DNA of 64,000 nt from Rhodococcus sp. 14-2470-1b (lineage in GTDB: Bacteria; Actinomycetota; Actinomycetes; Mycobacteriales; Mycobacteriaceae): positions 1-64,000 of the forward strand of contig NZ_NPFY01000004.1 in assembly GCF_002259415.1 (NCBI RefSeq), given 5' to 3'. A program made the position numbers and the translations under genes. Below the pieces are notes generated by a model that saw nothing but the letters and a program-made list of their open reading frames with translations, was not told where the DNA came from and searched no databases. Of the stretch, positions 17,793 to 44,800 are shown in pieces; the stretch's first letter is position 1; the number at the start of each line of letters is the position of its first letter.

Positions 17793-18779
17793 TTGAACGC
17801 ATGCGTACGACGCGGCCGAGCCTTATTCACGACGCGGTCACTACGTGCACTCGTTTCACTGTGTGCTCTGGTCGGACTCGCTGCCGTGATCGGCGCACCG
17901 ACTGCCTCCGCCCAGCCGGGAGTCGGACCGGAACCCTTGTCCCTGGAGCGCATGGGCACTCCTCCTGACGGCGCGAACGACTTCTCGTGCAAGCCCTCCG
18001 AAGCGCATCCCCGTCCGGTCATCCTGGTCCACGGAACCGACACCGACATGCAGGAGAGCTGGCCGAAGCTCTCGCCCGAGCTCGCTGGTCAGGGTTACTG
18101 CGTGTTCGCACTCAACTACGGGGCGATGCCGGTGATGTGGGACCACAGTCGGCTCGTCTGGGGAATCGACGACATCGAGCAGTCGGCACACGAGCTCGGC
18201 CAATTCGTCGACTTGGTCCTGTCGAGCACCGGCGCCTCCCAGGTCGATCTCGTCGGACATTCGCAGGGAGGTACGGTCTCGCGGCAGTATCTCAAGTTCA
18301 ACGGTGGTGCCGATGCATCCGACGCGTCACGCAGCAAGGTGAATCAGGTCATCACGCTGGGCGCCACCAACCACGGAACCAGCTTCAACGGGCTGCAGCA
18401 ACTGTATTTACTCGCGGCGTCGTTCGGGCTTCCCCGTGACCTGACGTCGCAGCTGGTGTTCGGGATCGCGGGCACCCAACAGCTCATCGGTTCGCCTTTG
18501 CTGAAGAAACTCAACGCCGGTAGCGAGGTCATGCCCGGTGTCGAGTACACCGTCATCGCCACTCGCAAGGACGAGGTCGTCACGCCGCCGGAGCGGACGT
18601 TCTTGAACGACGGCGGCACCGGCCAAGTGAAGAACGAGTGGGTTCAGGACATCTGCCCCGGCAACACGGCGTCGCACATGGGTATGACGCGTGATCCGGA
18701 CGTGTTCTACCTGATCAGTCGCGCGTTGGATCCCACGTATCCGGATTCGCACCCCTTGGCGTGCGCTCCGCAGTCCTGA
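17793..18779 (+). CDS. Secreted lipase/esterase
   Basis: A predicted exported lipase of 328 residues. I choose TTG 17793 because AAGGAG lies seven bases upstream and a clean signal peptide then follows: basic residues, a hydrophobic core (LRALVSLCALVGLAAVIG) and a cleavage site after TASA. An in-frame GTG at 17646 would add 49 residues ahead of the signal. The alpha/beta-hydrolase features are VILVHGTDTD (oxyanion region), the nucleophile elbow VGHSQGG (Ser near residue 155) and a His near the end (ASHMGM). It resembles actinobacterial triacylglycerol lipases. Its stop lies within a 15-bp tandem repeat, 36 nt from the stop of the converging NRPS-1. Confidence 0.83.
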   Translation: MNACVRRGRALFTTRSLRALVSLCALVGLAAVIGAPTASAQPGVGPEPLSLERMGTPPDGANDFSCKPSEAHPRPVILVHGTDTDMQESWPKLSPELAGQGYCVFALNYGAMPVMWDHSRLVWGIDDIEQSAHELGQFVDLVLSSTGASQVDLVGHSQGGTVSRQYLKFNGGADASDASRSKVNQVITLGATNHGTSFNGLQQLYLLAASFGLPRDLTSQLVFGIAGTQQLIGSPLLKKLNAGSEVMPGVEYTVIATRKDEVVTPPERTFLNDGGTGQVKNEWVQDICPGNTASHMGMTRDPDVFYLISRALDPTYPDSHPLACAPQS

Positions 18780-18810
18780 CCTTCGCAGTCCTGACCTCCG
18801 CAGTCCTGAC
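18766..18810. repeat. 15-bp tandem repeat between converging genes
   Basis: Three head-to-tail units (18766-18780, 18781-18795, 18796-18810) of CTCCGCAGTCCTGAC, one base different in the middle copy. The first unit contains the lipase stop TGA, and each later unit repeats that TGA in the same frame. The NRPS-1 stop begins 6 nt beyond the last unit, so copy number can vary without changing either protein. Confidence 0.88.
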
Positions 18811-18815
18811 CTCCG

Positions 18816-32681
<13,866 letters not shown>

Positions 32682-32726
32682 GTGGCGCAATCCTCCCCAC
32701 CCTCGATCGAATGTTCGGTACCGCGG

Positions 32727-32743
32727 TGTTCGCGTGCCGAACA
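32727..32743. promoter_or_regulatory. Inverted repeat TGTTCG-N5-CGAACA upstream of NRPS-1
   Basis: A perfect 6-bp inverted repeat in the 149-bp gap between NRPS-2 and NRPS-1, 46 nt ahead of the NRPS-1 ATG. A second TGTTCGG lies nearby at 32712-32718. A related GTTCG-N-CGAAC palindrome sits upstream of NRPS-2. It may be a regulator site or a weak RNA hairpin between cotranscribed genes. Confidence 0.35.
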
Positions 32744-32830
32744 ATCAAGAGCGGTCTACCTTGCCCACGATACTGTGGCGAACGCTTCCTCTCCGGTCGG
32801 GCTGGGCGTTTTGTGAAACTTCCCTGACCG

Positions 32831-35800
32831 TCAGTCTCGTCCGATCGCACCGGGAACCGACGGTGCGAGGGCCTCGCCGATGGTCACGGACGGGTCTATC
32901 GACACGGCGCCGAGAAGACGTGAGACGCCGGCTGCCAGTCGTTCCGCCGATTCTTCGCGAAACAGGTCGGTCGAATAGAGCACGGTCCCTGCCAGTGCGA
33001 CGTCGCCTTCGTCACCCCGCACGTCCTGGAACACCAGCTGAAGTTCGTATTTACTGACCCCGTAGTCGACATCGACGGGTGTGATCCGCAGGCCCGGGAG
33101 TTCCAAGCCGGACCACCCGAGGTTCTGGAAACTGACCGTTGTCTGAACGGGCAATTCACCGGTGTCGACTCGGCTCAGCACGTCGTCGATGGGCACGTCT
33201 GCATTTTCGAGAGCACTCAGGTCGACGGCGCGGCTGTGCGCGAGCAGGTCGGTGAACGCGGAATCCGGGTCGATACGCGTTCGCAGCACCACCGAGTTGT
33301 TGAACTTCCCGATGAGCCCGTCGAGCTCTGCCTGCCCTCGGCCGGCAGTGGGAATTCGCACGGCGATGTCTCCGGACCCCGATTCGTGACCGAGCACTGC
33401 TGCTACAGCAGCGTGTACGGCCATGAACAGCGATGCGTTGTTCTCCGCGGCCAACGTTTCCACGGTTCGACGAACGTCCGCGGAAATCACGAAGCCGACG
33501 TGCGCACCCGACATCGTCACCGTCGCCGGACGCGCGTGATCGATCGGGACCCGTCCCGCTGATGCGAGGCCGTCCAATCGGGACCGCCAGTACTCGACCT
33601 GTCGGTGCGCCAGCGACTCAGGATCGTCGAGGTCACCCAGGACACCCCGAAGCCAGAGGGCATGGTCGGCGTACTGGATCGGCAACGGCTCCCACTCGGG
33701 CGTACGGCCGTCTGTTCGCGAGACGTACGCGGTCAGCACGTCCGCGGTCAGAGGACGCATCGAGAATCCGTCGCCGGCGATGTGGTGCACGACGAAGACG
33801 AGGACATGGTCCACCGGCGACACTCTCAACAACGCGGTGCGCACAGGAACCTCGGCGGTCACGTCGAAACGGGTCGCAGCTATGTTCTCGGCCGCTGAGA
33901 CGATGTCGTCCTCGTCGACCTCGATCGGTTCGAGGTCGAGCCGAACCTCGTGGGCCGCGACTGTCTTCTGGTGTCCGACACCGTCGACATCCGGATAGAC
34001 GGTTCGAAGTACCTCGTGCCTGTCGACGAGATCGAGTGCCGCCGCACGCAACGCGGAGACGTCCAGCTCTCCCTGCATCCGCACGGCCACGGGAATGTTG
34101 CGCGCGTGAGAGTGCGAGACTCGGTTCTCGGCCCACAGCCGCTCCTGATTGGGCGACAGCGGTACTACGGCGGGCCGCGTCGTGGGAACGATTCTCGGTC
34201 GTGGTTGCTCGAACTGCTCACCGCACACTCGATCGGCAAGCCCCTCGACTGTCGATACGTCGAAGAGGTGACGGAGCGGCACGGCCGAGTCGAGAGCGGC
34301 ACCGATCCGACTGACCACGCGCGCTGCCACGAGCGAATTTCCTCCCAACTCGAAGAAGTCGTCGTCGAGACCCACTCTGTCGATGCCGAGTACATCGGCG
34401 AACACCCCGGCGACGAGCTGCTCCGTCGCAGTTCTCGGCGCACGGTATTCCGTTGCCCGGAACTCCGGCTCCGGCAACGCGTTCCGGTCGAGCTTTCCCG
34501 AGGCGCTGACGGGTAACCGTTCGGACAGCACGAACGCGGCCGGCACCATGTAGGCGGGAAGCCACTGCGCCAACGCACGCTCGAAGTCGACGGCGTGCAG
34601 CAGGTGGAGGTCACCCGCGACGTAACCGACGAGCCGGTCGCCGACACGCTCGTCGGCGCGTGCGACGACGACTGCGTCACGTACCCCACTGATCGACGAC
34701 AGTACCGCTTCGATCTCGCCCAGTTCGATTCGCTGTCCGCGGATCTTGACCTGGAAGTCCGATCTCCCGACGTACTCGAGCGCACCGTTCGGCAGCCATC
34801 GGACGACATCTCCTGTGCGATACATACGCGCGCCCGAGCCCGACGGATCGGCCACGAATCGTTCCGCGGTGGTGCCGGGGCGATCGACGTACCCGCGGGC
34901 CAACTGACGACCACCGAGGTAGAGCTCGCCGACCACGCCCACCGGCACGGGCCGAAGCCGCGAATCCAAGACTGCAACAGTGGAATTCCACACCGGTGTT
35001 CCGATCGGCACGGTCGATTCGGCGACGGCGCCCGAGACATCACTGTCGGTCACATTATCACCGGAGACGACGAACGACGTTGCGTGAACGGTGAATTCGG
35101 TCGGGCCGTACAGATTGTGAATGCGCGCTTCGGGCAGAGCAGTACGGGCAGCGCGCGCGACACCCGGACCGAATGCTTCCCCGGCGACCAGAACATCCGT
35201 GAGCGAACGCAGACGCGCCGGGTCCGCGTGCTCGAGAAACGCCGACAGCATCGACGGGACGAACGATGTGGCAGTGACACCTTCGGACTCGACGACCGCA
35301 GCGAGGTATTCGGGATCTCGGTGGCCGTCGGGCTCCGCAATCACGAGTCGCGCACCGGAGGCCAAAGCACCGAACAACTCCCACACCGACACGTCGAACG
35401 TGAACGGAGTCTTGTGCAGCACCACGGAGTCGGGCCCGAGACCGTACTCGTCCACCAGCCACGAGATCTGGTTCACCGCCGCACCGTGCGATACGGCGAC
35501 GCCCTTGGGCCTGCCCGTCGAACCCGATGTGAAGATCAGGTAGGCGCTCGTGCTCGTGGCCGGCACCGAAGGCCGAGCGACCACTCCCCCGTGCGCCGCG
35601 CCGCCAGGTACCGCGGAGTCGAGATCACGCACGGTGTGCACCGGCACCGATGACGATGCCACGAGGGCGATGTCCGCCTCACGGGCCACGATCGTCAGCG
35701 CAGGACGAACTGTTTCCAGCATGTACGCAATCCGATCCGCTGGACCGTCGGGGTCGACGGGCACGTAGGCGGACCCGGATCGGAGTACGCCGTAGAGCGC

Positions 35801-38800
35801 CACCATCATGTCGACCGACCGGCGAACCGCGACGGCCACAGGGACGTCGGGTCCAGCGCCGAAGGCGTGAAGACCGCGTGCCAGGCGCTCGACACGCTCG
35901 TCGAACTGGCGGTAGGTCAAGGACACCTCGTCGGACACGATCGCGATGTCGTCCGGCCGCAGGGCGACCTGCCGATCGAACCCGTCGAGCAGAGTGGCGG
36001 AGGCATCGGGCTCGTGTACCGCGCCCGCCGCGAACCCGGCGATGACCGCCGATTCGTCTCGCACGAGCACGTCCATGTTCCCGGCCACCGTGGTCGGATC
36101 TGCTGTTGCACCGCGCAACACCTTCACCAGACGTTCCGCGAAGGTCTCGATCGTCGACGCGTCGAACATGTCCACTGCGTAGGTGAGGACGACGCGGTAG
36201 TTCCGGTCGTCTCCGACGGAGTCGTCGGAGACCGTGACCTGAAGGTCCATCTTGGTCGATACCGTCTCGACGTCGAAGGCAGACACTCCGGCGCCGGGCA
36301 GTTCGAACGCATCCGACCGAAGGTTCTGGAATGCGAGCAATACCTGCACCAACGGATGTCGCCCCTGAACGCGTGGCGGATCCATGATCTCCACGACGCG
36401 CTCGAACGGTACGTCCGAGTGCTCGAATGCGTCGATGTCGCTCTGCCTCACCGACTCCAGCACTTCGGCGAACGATGCACCCATGTCCAGAGTCGTCCTG
36501 AGCACGAGGGTGTTCACGAACATCCCGATGAGGTCGTCCAGCGCCGCTTCACCGCGCCCGGCCGTGGGCGTACCGAGTGCGACGTCGTCGGTGCCGGACA
36601 CCCGTGCGAGCAGGACGGCGAGCGCCGCATGGACCACCATGAACGGTGTCGCTCGATGGTCGGAGCCGACCTTGTCGATCGCGGACCGCAGTGCCGGCGA
36701 CAGGAAGAACGTGTGTGTCGCACCGATACCCGACGCGACCGGGGGACGCGCCCGGTCCGATGGGATCTGCACTTCGGCCGGCAGCTCGGCAAGCCGAGTT
36801 CGCCAGAAGGATTCCTGGGTCGCAGCGACGGACTCGGGGTCCGACGGGTCGCCGAGCACGTCACGCTGCCACAGCGTGTAGTCGGCGTACTGTACGGCCA
36901 GCGGGTTCCATCCCGGTCCCCTGCCACCGGCGCGAGCCGCGTACGCGGTCATCAGGTCACGGGTCAGCGGCGCGATCGAGAAACCGTCCGCGGCGATGTG
37001 ATGTACGACGACCGACACCACGTAACTGTCCTCCGACGTCCGGAAGAGACGCACACGGAACGGTTGCTCGTCGGTCACGTCGAACCCGCGTCCGAAGAAC
37101 TGTCGTGCTGCATCGGCGACATCGCACTCGTCCACTGCGACAGGTTCGACATCGATCGAGATGTCCGACGCCGGCAGAACGGATTGGTAGCCGACTCCGT
37201 CGACGTCCGGGTAGATGGTTCTCAGAACTTCGTGACGCTCGACGAGGTCGGTCACCGCGGCAGCGAGGGCATGGACGTCCACGCGCCCGTTCACCCGGAT
37301 CGCGATCGGTACGTTGTCGACCGCGGACGTGGGGTCGAGGCGGTTGAGGAACCACATCCGCTGTTGCGGCATCGACAGCGGAACCCGGTCCGGTCGCGGA
37401 CGAGCCTGCAGCGGTGGGCGTCCCGCGGAGGCGATCGTCGCCAGTCCGGCTGCCACGGCCGCGACGTCGGACGACTCGAACAGCAGACGCACCGGAACCC
37501 GGCAGTGCAGCTGTGCACCCAGCCGGGCGACGACCTGCGTCGCGAGAAGCGAGTTGCCGCCGAGCGCGAAGAAGTCGTCTTCGGTTCCGACCGAGTCGAC
37601 CCCGAGCACGTCCGCGAACACGCGCGCGACGGCTTCCTCGACCGGCGTCGTCGGTGCGCGGAAGGTGCGTGCTCGAATTTCCGGCTCGATCAAAGCACGT
37701 CGGTCGAGCTTGCCGGAGGCCCCCAGCGGTAGCTCGTCGATCGTCGCGATCGACGTCGGCACCATGTACGACGGTACGACGGATGCCAGCGCGGAACGGA
37801 TGTCGTTGGCGTCGAGAGAATCCCCTTCGGGGACGACCCACGCGATCAGACGATCGTCGCGAACATCGACCACCGCTCGCGACACAGTCGGGAGTGCGAG
37901 CGTGGCGGCCTCGATCTCACCTAGTTCGATTCGCTGCCCGCGAAGCTTGATCTGGCCGTCGGATCGACCGATGTAGTGCAGCAGCCCGGCGGCATCCCGG
38001 AACACGAGATCTCCTGTCCGGTACAGTCGTCCGCCGGATTTCCACGGATTCGCCACGAAACGGTCGGCAGTGAGATCCGGCCGCCCGAAGTACCCCTCGG
38101 CCGACTGAGCGCCCGCGAGGTACAGCTCGCCGATCACGCCGACTCCACACGGGTGCACTCGAGCGTCCAGCACGTAGGCCGCGGTGTTCCACACCGGACG
38201 ACCGATCGAAACACCGTGCGTCGCGTGGTCGTCGTCGATCACGGCATGTGCGGTGGCGTGCACGGTGAACTCGGTCGGGCCGTAGAGATTGTGCAGACGC
38301 GCCGACGGCAGGACACGTGCGGCTTTCGCGGCCACCGACACGTCGAACGCCTCCCCCGCGACGAGAACGGCGCGCAGGGTCGGCAAGGACTCGGCGGCGA
38401 TGCGATCGACGAACGTCGACAGCATCGAGGGCACGAACGACGTCGCTGTCACCGATTCGGACTCGATCACCGATGCCAGATAGTCCGGGTCTCGGTGCCC
38501 GTCGGGCTCGGCGACCACCAGGGTCGCCCCGGATGCCAACGCGCCGAACAGCTCCCATACCGACACGTCGAACGTGAACGGCGTCTTCTGCAGCACGACG
38601 TCGTCGGGTCCGAGACCGTATTCTTCCACGAGCCAGGAGATCTGATTCACCGCTGCACGATGGGACACCGCCACGCCCTTGGGGCGACCGGTCGACCCCG
38701 ACGTGAAGATGACGTACGCGGAGGATCGGCCGTCTGCTCTCGGCGTGGTCGTGCGCACGTCGGATTCGACCTCGAGCAGGGACTCGACGGAGATGGCCCC

Positions 38801-41800
38801 GTCACGCTCGACATCGACATCGGCCAGGACGAGCTGTGGGCGAACGACTCCCAGGATGTACTCGGTGCGGTCGGCGGGGTGGTCGGGATCGACCGGAACG
38901 TAGGCTGCGCCTGTGCGTACTACTGCGTAGACAGCGACGAGCATGTTCTCCGAACGCCTCATAGCCACCGCAACGGTGGACCCGACTCCGACTCCGTCCT
39001 CGGTCAACGCCGTCGCGACGAGCTGGACTCGTGCATCGAATTCGCGATAGGTCCACGACGTGTCACGGAAACGAACTGCCGTCGCGTCGGGACGGTCCTT
39101 CACCTGACGGTCGAACGCGTCGAGGAGAGTCGCATCGGCCTCGATGTCGCGGACCTGGCCTGCAGACATGTCGAGAACGCGGCTCCGCTCCGGTCCACCC
39201 AGCACATCGATGTCCCCCACGACGACGTCGGGATCCGAGACGACCGCATCGAGAATTCGGATCAATCGATCACCGAAGCCTTGGACGGTGGCTCGGTCGA
39301 ACAGATCGGTCGCGTATGTGACGTCGATGCGATAGCCGCCGTCGGCGTCCCCGGCCACCGTGAGCTGAAGATCCATTCTGGCAGTTGCAGCGTCGAATTC
39401 GATTCCCGCGATGGACAATCCCGGAAGGTCGATCGAGCCCGACGCATGATTCTGGAATGCCAACATCACCTGCACCAGCGGGTGATGAGCTTGCGACCGT
39501 GGTGGATCGAGCACCTCGACGAGCCGCTCGAACGGCATGTCGGTGTGATCGAGGGCGTCGATATCCGTACGACGCACCGCCCTCAGAAAATCCGAGAATC
39601 GTGCGCCCGACTCGACCTGGGTACGCAGAACGAGAGTTCCGACGAACATTCCGACCAGATCGTCGAGCGCTGCGTCCCCGCGGCCGGCCACCGGGGTCCC
39701 GACGGCGATGTCGGTGGTTCCGGACATCCTCGACAGCACTACGGCGAGCGCAGCGTGGACCACCATGAACGGGGTCGCGGAACGTGCACGCGCGAGCTCG
39801 TCGAGACGTCGTCGGCTCGGGGCATCGACGACGAAGGTGTGCATCGCACCGACTCCGGTGGCCACCGGAGGGCGTCGGCGGTCCGTAGGAAGGTCCAGCA
39901 GCGCTGGGAGATCACGCAATCGGTCGATCCAGTAGGCCTCCTGGGTCGCCAGCAGCGACTGCGGGTCGCTCTCGCTGCCGAGGATCTCGCGTTTCCACAA
40001 CGTGTAGTCCGCGTACTGAACCGGCAGCGCCGACCACTGGGGTTCGAGCCCTGTGGTTCGCGCCGAATAGGCGAGTACGAGGTCACGCGTGAGCGGGCCG
40101 ACCGAGTATCCGTCGGCGGCGATGTGATGAACGACGACCACCAGGACGTGGTCCGAGGCGTCGACCTCGAGCAGCCTCATCCTCAGCGGAGGTCGTGCTG
40201 TCACGTCGAAACCGTCGGCGAAGAGTTCGAACGCGGACGGCAGAATCGCGTCCGCGTCGATCGAGCACGGGACGAGGTCGACGTCCACTGCATCGACTGT
40301 ACGAATGTCTTGGTAACCGACCCCGTTGTCCTCCGGATACGCAGTTCGCAGGATCTCGTGGCGCTCGACGACGTCCTCGATCGCTGCCCGCAACGCGTCG
40401 ATGTCCAGTTGCCCGTGCAGACGGATGGCCATCGGAATATTGTTCTGCGCCGAGGTCGGGTCGAGCCTGTTCAGGAACCACATGCGCTGCTGCGCCGGGG
40501 ACAACGGTACCCGCGCAGGCCTCGGCCGCGCGGTGAGTGGGGCGACCTGGTTCCCGGCGGACGTGCCCACTGCTGCAGCGAGCGCTTCGACCGTCGACGA
40601 CTCGAACAGGACACGAACGGCGATTCTGACGCCCAGCGCTGCGGCGATGCGTGCCAGAGCTTGCGTCGCGGTGAGCGAGTTGCCTCCGAGCTCGAAGAAG
40701 TCGTCGTCCAGTCCGACCGTGTCTGCTCCCAGAAGTTCGGAGAACACTTCTGCAACAGTCTGCTCGGCAGCGTTTCGCGGAGCGCGGAACGGTCTGAGTT
40801 CGACCTCCGGCTCGGGCAGTGCGCGGCGGTCCAGCTTTCCCGATGGGCCGAGGGGAAGCGCGTCGAGCACGAGCACCGCGGAGGGCACCATGTACTGGGG
40901 AAGAACTCGCCGGAGTGAAGACACCAACTCGGTTGTGTCCACCTCCGGTTCCGGACGCAGCGGAACGACGTAGGCCACCAGGCGGTCGTTCCGAACCGTC
41001 GCCACTGCATGCGAGATCTCGGGCGCGGAGGCCAGAGCCGCTTCGATCTCGCCGAGTTCGATGCGTTGACCCCGCAGTTTGACCTGAAAATCGGAGCGTC
41101 CCACGTAGGTGAGCACTCCTCCGGAGTTCCACCGCACGAGATCGCCCGTGCGGTACATCCTGGACGCAGGATCGAACGGGTTCGCGACGAACCGGTCCGA
41201 GGTCAGGTCGCTACGGCCGTGGTAGCCACGCGCGAGTTGCGTCCCGGCGAGATACAGCTCGCCGATCACGCCGACGGGAACGGGTTGCAACCGCGAATCC
41301 AGCACGTATGCAGAGCAATTCCACACGGGAACCCCGATCGGGATGCCTGTCCCGAACTCGTCGCCGGTTCCGACGGTGTGCGCAGTGGCGTGCACCGTGA
41401 ACTCGGTCGGCCCGTAGAGATTGTGCAGACCGACCGACGGCAGCACCGAACGTACGGACGATGCCACCGTGCCGGGGAACGCCTCGCCCGCGACGAGAAC
41501 GTGCCGAAGACTTCTCGCCCGGAATGCGTCGACGTGCGACACGAAGACTGCGAGCATTGCGGGGACGAAGGATGTGGCCGAGATGCCCTTCGTCTCGATC
41601 ACCGAGGCCAGGTATTCGGGGTCACGGTGACCGTCCGGCTCTGCCACCACCATCCGCGCACCGACTGCGGTGGCGCCGAACAGTTCCCACACCGACACGT
41701 CGAAAGTGAACGGCGTCTTCTGCAGTACGACGTCGTCTGCGGTGAGCTCGTATTCGCCCGTCAACCATGCGAGTTGTCCGACGACGGACGAGTGCGATAC

Positions 41801-44800
41801 GGCCACCCCTTTGGGGCGTCCGGTCGATCCAGAGGTGAACAGAATGTAGGCGGAGTTCTCCGGACGGAGAGGGGCACGACGGTCCGAATCGGTGAGCCGC
41901 GCGCTCGACAAGTGAGCCAACGGCAGCGTGTCGACATCGACTGTGTCGACGTCGACCGTGTCCACCCAGAAATTTTCGGTCGATCTGGTCAGCACTGCAG
42001 TCGCTTTCGCGATCTCCAGAATGTACCCGACCCGGTCCGACGGCTGGTCGGGGTCGATCGGGACGTAGGCAGCGCCAGACCGCAGTACTGCATACAACGC
42101 AACCATCATCTCGACCGAGCGCCGCATGGCAACGGCAACGGTGCGCTCAGGCCCTGCTCCGATCGAGACCAGGTAGCGCGCGAGCCTGTTGATGCGCTCG
42201 TCGAAGTCGGCGTACGTCACGTGCGTGTCACCGAACTCGATGGCAACGGCGTCCGGGCTGCTGTCCACCCGGGAGGAGAACTCGTCCAGCACGAGACTGC
42301 CTGACTCGACGACATGACCTGTCCGATTCCATGACTTCAGGATTCGTGCTCGTTCGTTGTCGCCGAGAATGTCGATGTCGCCCACGATCGTGGTCGGGTC
42401 CTCCACCACGGCGCCCAGGATTCTGCCGAGCGATCGGGAGAAAAACGCGACTGTCGATTCGTCGAACAGGTCGGTCGAGTAGGTCGTCGAGACATCGTAT
42501 CCGGCAGGAGTGCCGTCGGGGTTCCACCGTTCGACGACCGTCACCTGCAGATCCATCTTTGCCGTCGTCGACCCGATATCGACGGCGGACACCGCGAGAC
42601 CGGGCAGCTCGAAGTGGGACCGAGGAGCGTTCTGGAACGCGAGGAGAACCTGCACCAGCGGATGACGGCCCTGAGACCGCGGAGGGTCGACGACTTCGAC
42701 GATCCGCTCGAAGGGCACGTCCGCGTTCCCGAAGGCCGTCAGATCGACGTCGCTCACCTCGTGCAGCAGATCGCTGAACGCAGCGTTCGCCGGAACTGTG
42801 GTCCGCAGAACGAGGGTGTTGACGAACATGCCGACCAGATCGTCCAGCGCCGCGTCGCCACGCCCTGCCACCGGCGTTCCGACAGCAATGTCCGTGGACC
42901 CGGAGAGCCTGGACAGAAGAACAGCGAGCGCGGTGTGCACCACCATGAACGGCGTGGAACGGTACTCGTGCGCAAGGCGGCCGATTCCGGCGTGCGTATC
43001 CGCACCGATCGTCTCGGTGATCGCACGTCCGACACCCGAGGCCACGAGCGGGCGCACACGGTCCGTCGGCAATTCGAGCTGCTCCGGTGAACCGACCAGA
43101 TGCTTGCGCCAGAACTGTTCCTGACGTGCCCGCGTGGAGCGGGCGTCGTCCGGATCACCCAGTGATTCCAGCTGCCACAACGTGTAGTCGACGTACTGCA
43201 CAGGAAGCGGCGACCAACCGGGTTCGTTGCCGCCGACACGAGATGCGTACGCGATCATCACGTCTCGGGCCAGCGGGGCCATCGAGAATCCGTCGGCGGC
43301 GATGTGATGCGTCACGAGAACGAGAACGTGCTCGTTGTCGGACACGCGCAGAATGCGCGTGCGTAGCGGAACGGCGGTCCGCACGTCGAAGGGACGCCCC
43401 ACGAACCCGGCGATCTCGCCGATGAGCGCAGTGTCGCCGATCGTGTGAACGTCGAGGTCCAGGTCGACCCGACCGGGAGGAAGGACGAGTTGGGTTCCGA
43501 TTCCGTCGACTTCGGGATAGACGGTTCTCAGCACTTCGTGCCGACCGAGCACGTCGTGCACCGCCGAGCTGAGAGCAGCGACGTCGAGGTCGCCCGACAA
43601 CCGAACGGCGACGGGGATGTTCTCGGCACCGGATTCCGGATTCAATCTGTTCAAGAACCACATTCGCCGTTGGGCAAGGGACAGCGGGACGATGTCCGGT
43701 CGCTCACGGCGCGCCAGCGTCACCGCGCCTCCGCTACCTGCGTGCTGCTCGATCCTCGACGCGAGAGCAGACACGGTTGGATCCTCGAACACCGTGCGCA
43801 CGGGAACCTGCGTGTCCAGTGCAGTACCCAAACGTGCAGCCAGTCGGGTCGCCATCAGCGAGTTTCCCCCGAGCACGAAGAAGTCGTCGTCGGCGCCGAC
43901 GCGCTCGATGCCCAGAAGGTCTGCCACTGCCGCGGCGACGGTCTCCTCGACAGGAGTTGTCGGGGCTCGGAAGCGCGCGGTCTCGAACACCGGCCGAGGC
44001 AGTGCGCGTCGGTCGATTTTGCCGTTCACGGTCAACGGGAACGCATCGAGGACGACGACTGCCGACGGAACCATGTAGGAGGGAAGTCGCTGGGAAACCG
44101 CCTTGTTCACGTCGTCCGCGGCGAGGTCGGCGACGACGTAGCCGACCAACTGAGTACCCAGCGTGCGGTCGGACAGGTCGACGGCCACCGCATCGCGGAC
44201 ACCTGGAACCGAGCGAAGCGCTGCCTCCACATCGCCCAGTTCGATTCTGAACCCGCGGATCTTGACCTGGAAGTCGGCTCGACCCACGTAGTCGAGGACA
44301 CCTTGCCTCGTCCACCGCACGAGATCACCCGTCGCATACATGCGTCCGCCCACCCCGAACGGATCCGCGACGAACGTGCGAGACGTGACGCTCTGGTTGC
44401 CGTGGTACCCACGCGCGAGTTGCGCTCCGGCGACGTACAGTTCACCGATCACGCCATCGGGAACCGGCTCGAGCCTCTCGTCGAGAACGTACACGCGCGA
44501 GTTCCATTCGGGAAGTCCGATCGGAACCGTGTCGGCCGGTTCAGCCGACACCCGGTGGCTCGTGACCGACACCGCCGTCTCGGTGGGACCGTACAGATTG
44601 TCGAGCCGGACGTCGTTCTCGCGGAGTGTGTCCTGCGCCAGACGTGGCGGGAAGACCTCACCGATCACGAGAACACGCAGGAGGGAATCGGACAATCCGC
44701 TCGTCACAGCGAGCGCCGACAGCATCGAGGGAACCACATAGAGAGTCGTGATGGCGTTGGCTACCGCAAGTTCGCCCAGATACTGGGCATCACCGTGACG

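Noticed and set aside
32682-32744. TTG start of NRPS-1 at 32744
   Set aside because: The ATG at 32681 has a near-perfect ribosome binding site and the extra 21 residues add no domain sequence.
32700-32745. SOS (LexA) box upstream of NRPS-1
   Set aside because: The half-sites GTTCG and CGAAC are in the wrong order and spacing for the mycobacterial box (TCGAAC-N4-GTTCGA).
37976-40918. A 980-codon open frame on the + strand opposite NRPS-2
   Set aside because: It is antisense to a well-supported NRPS. Such frames recur in the same register opposite every module (for example 27636-29906, 43445-46159, 50871-52886, 61544-63931). The products are His/Arg/Asp-rich with no domain, as expected from GC-biased codons read backwards.
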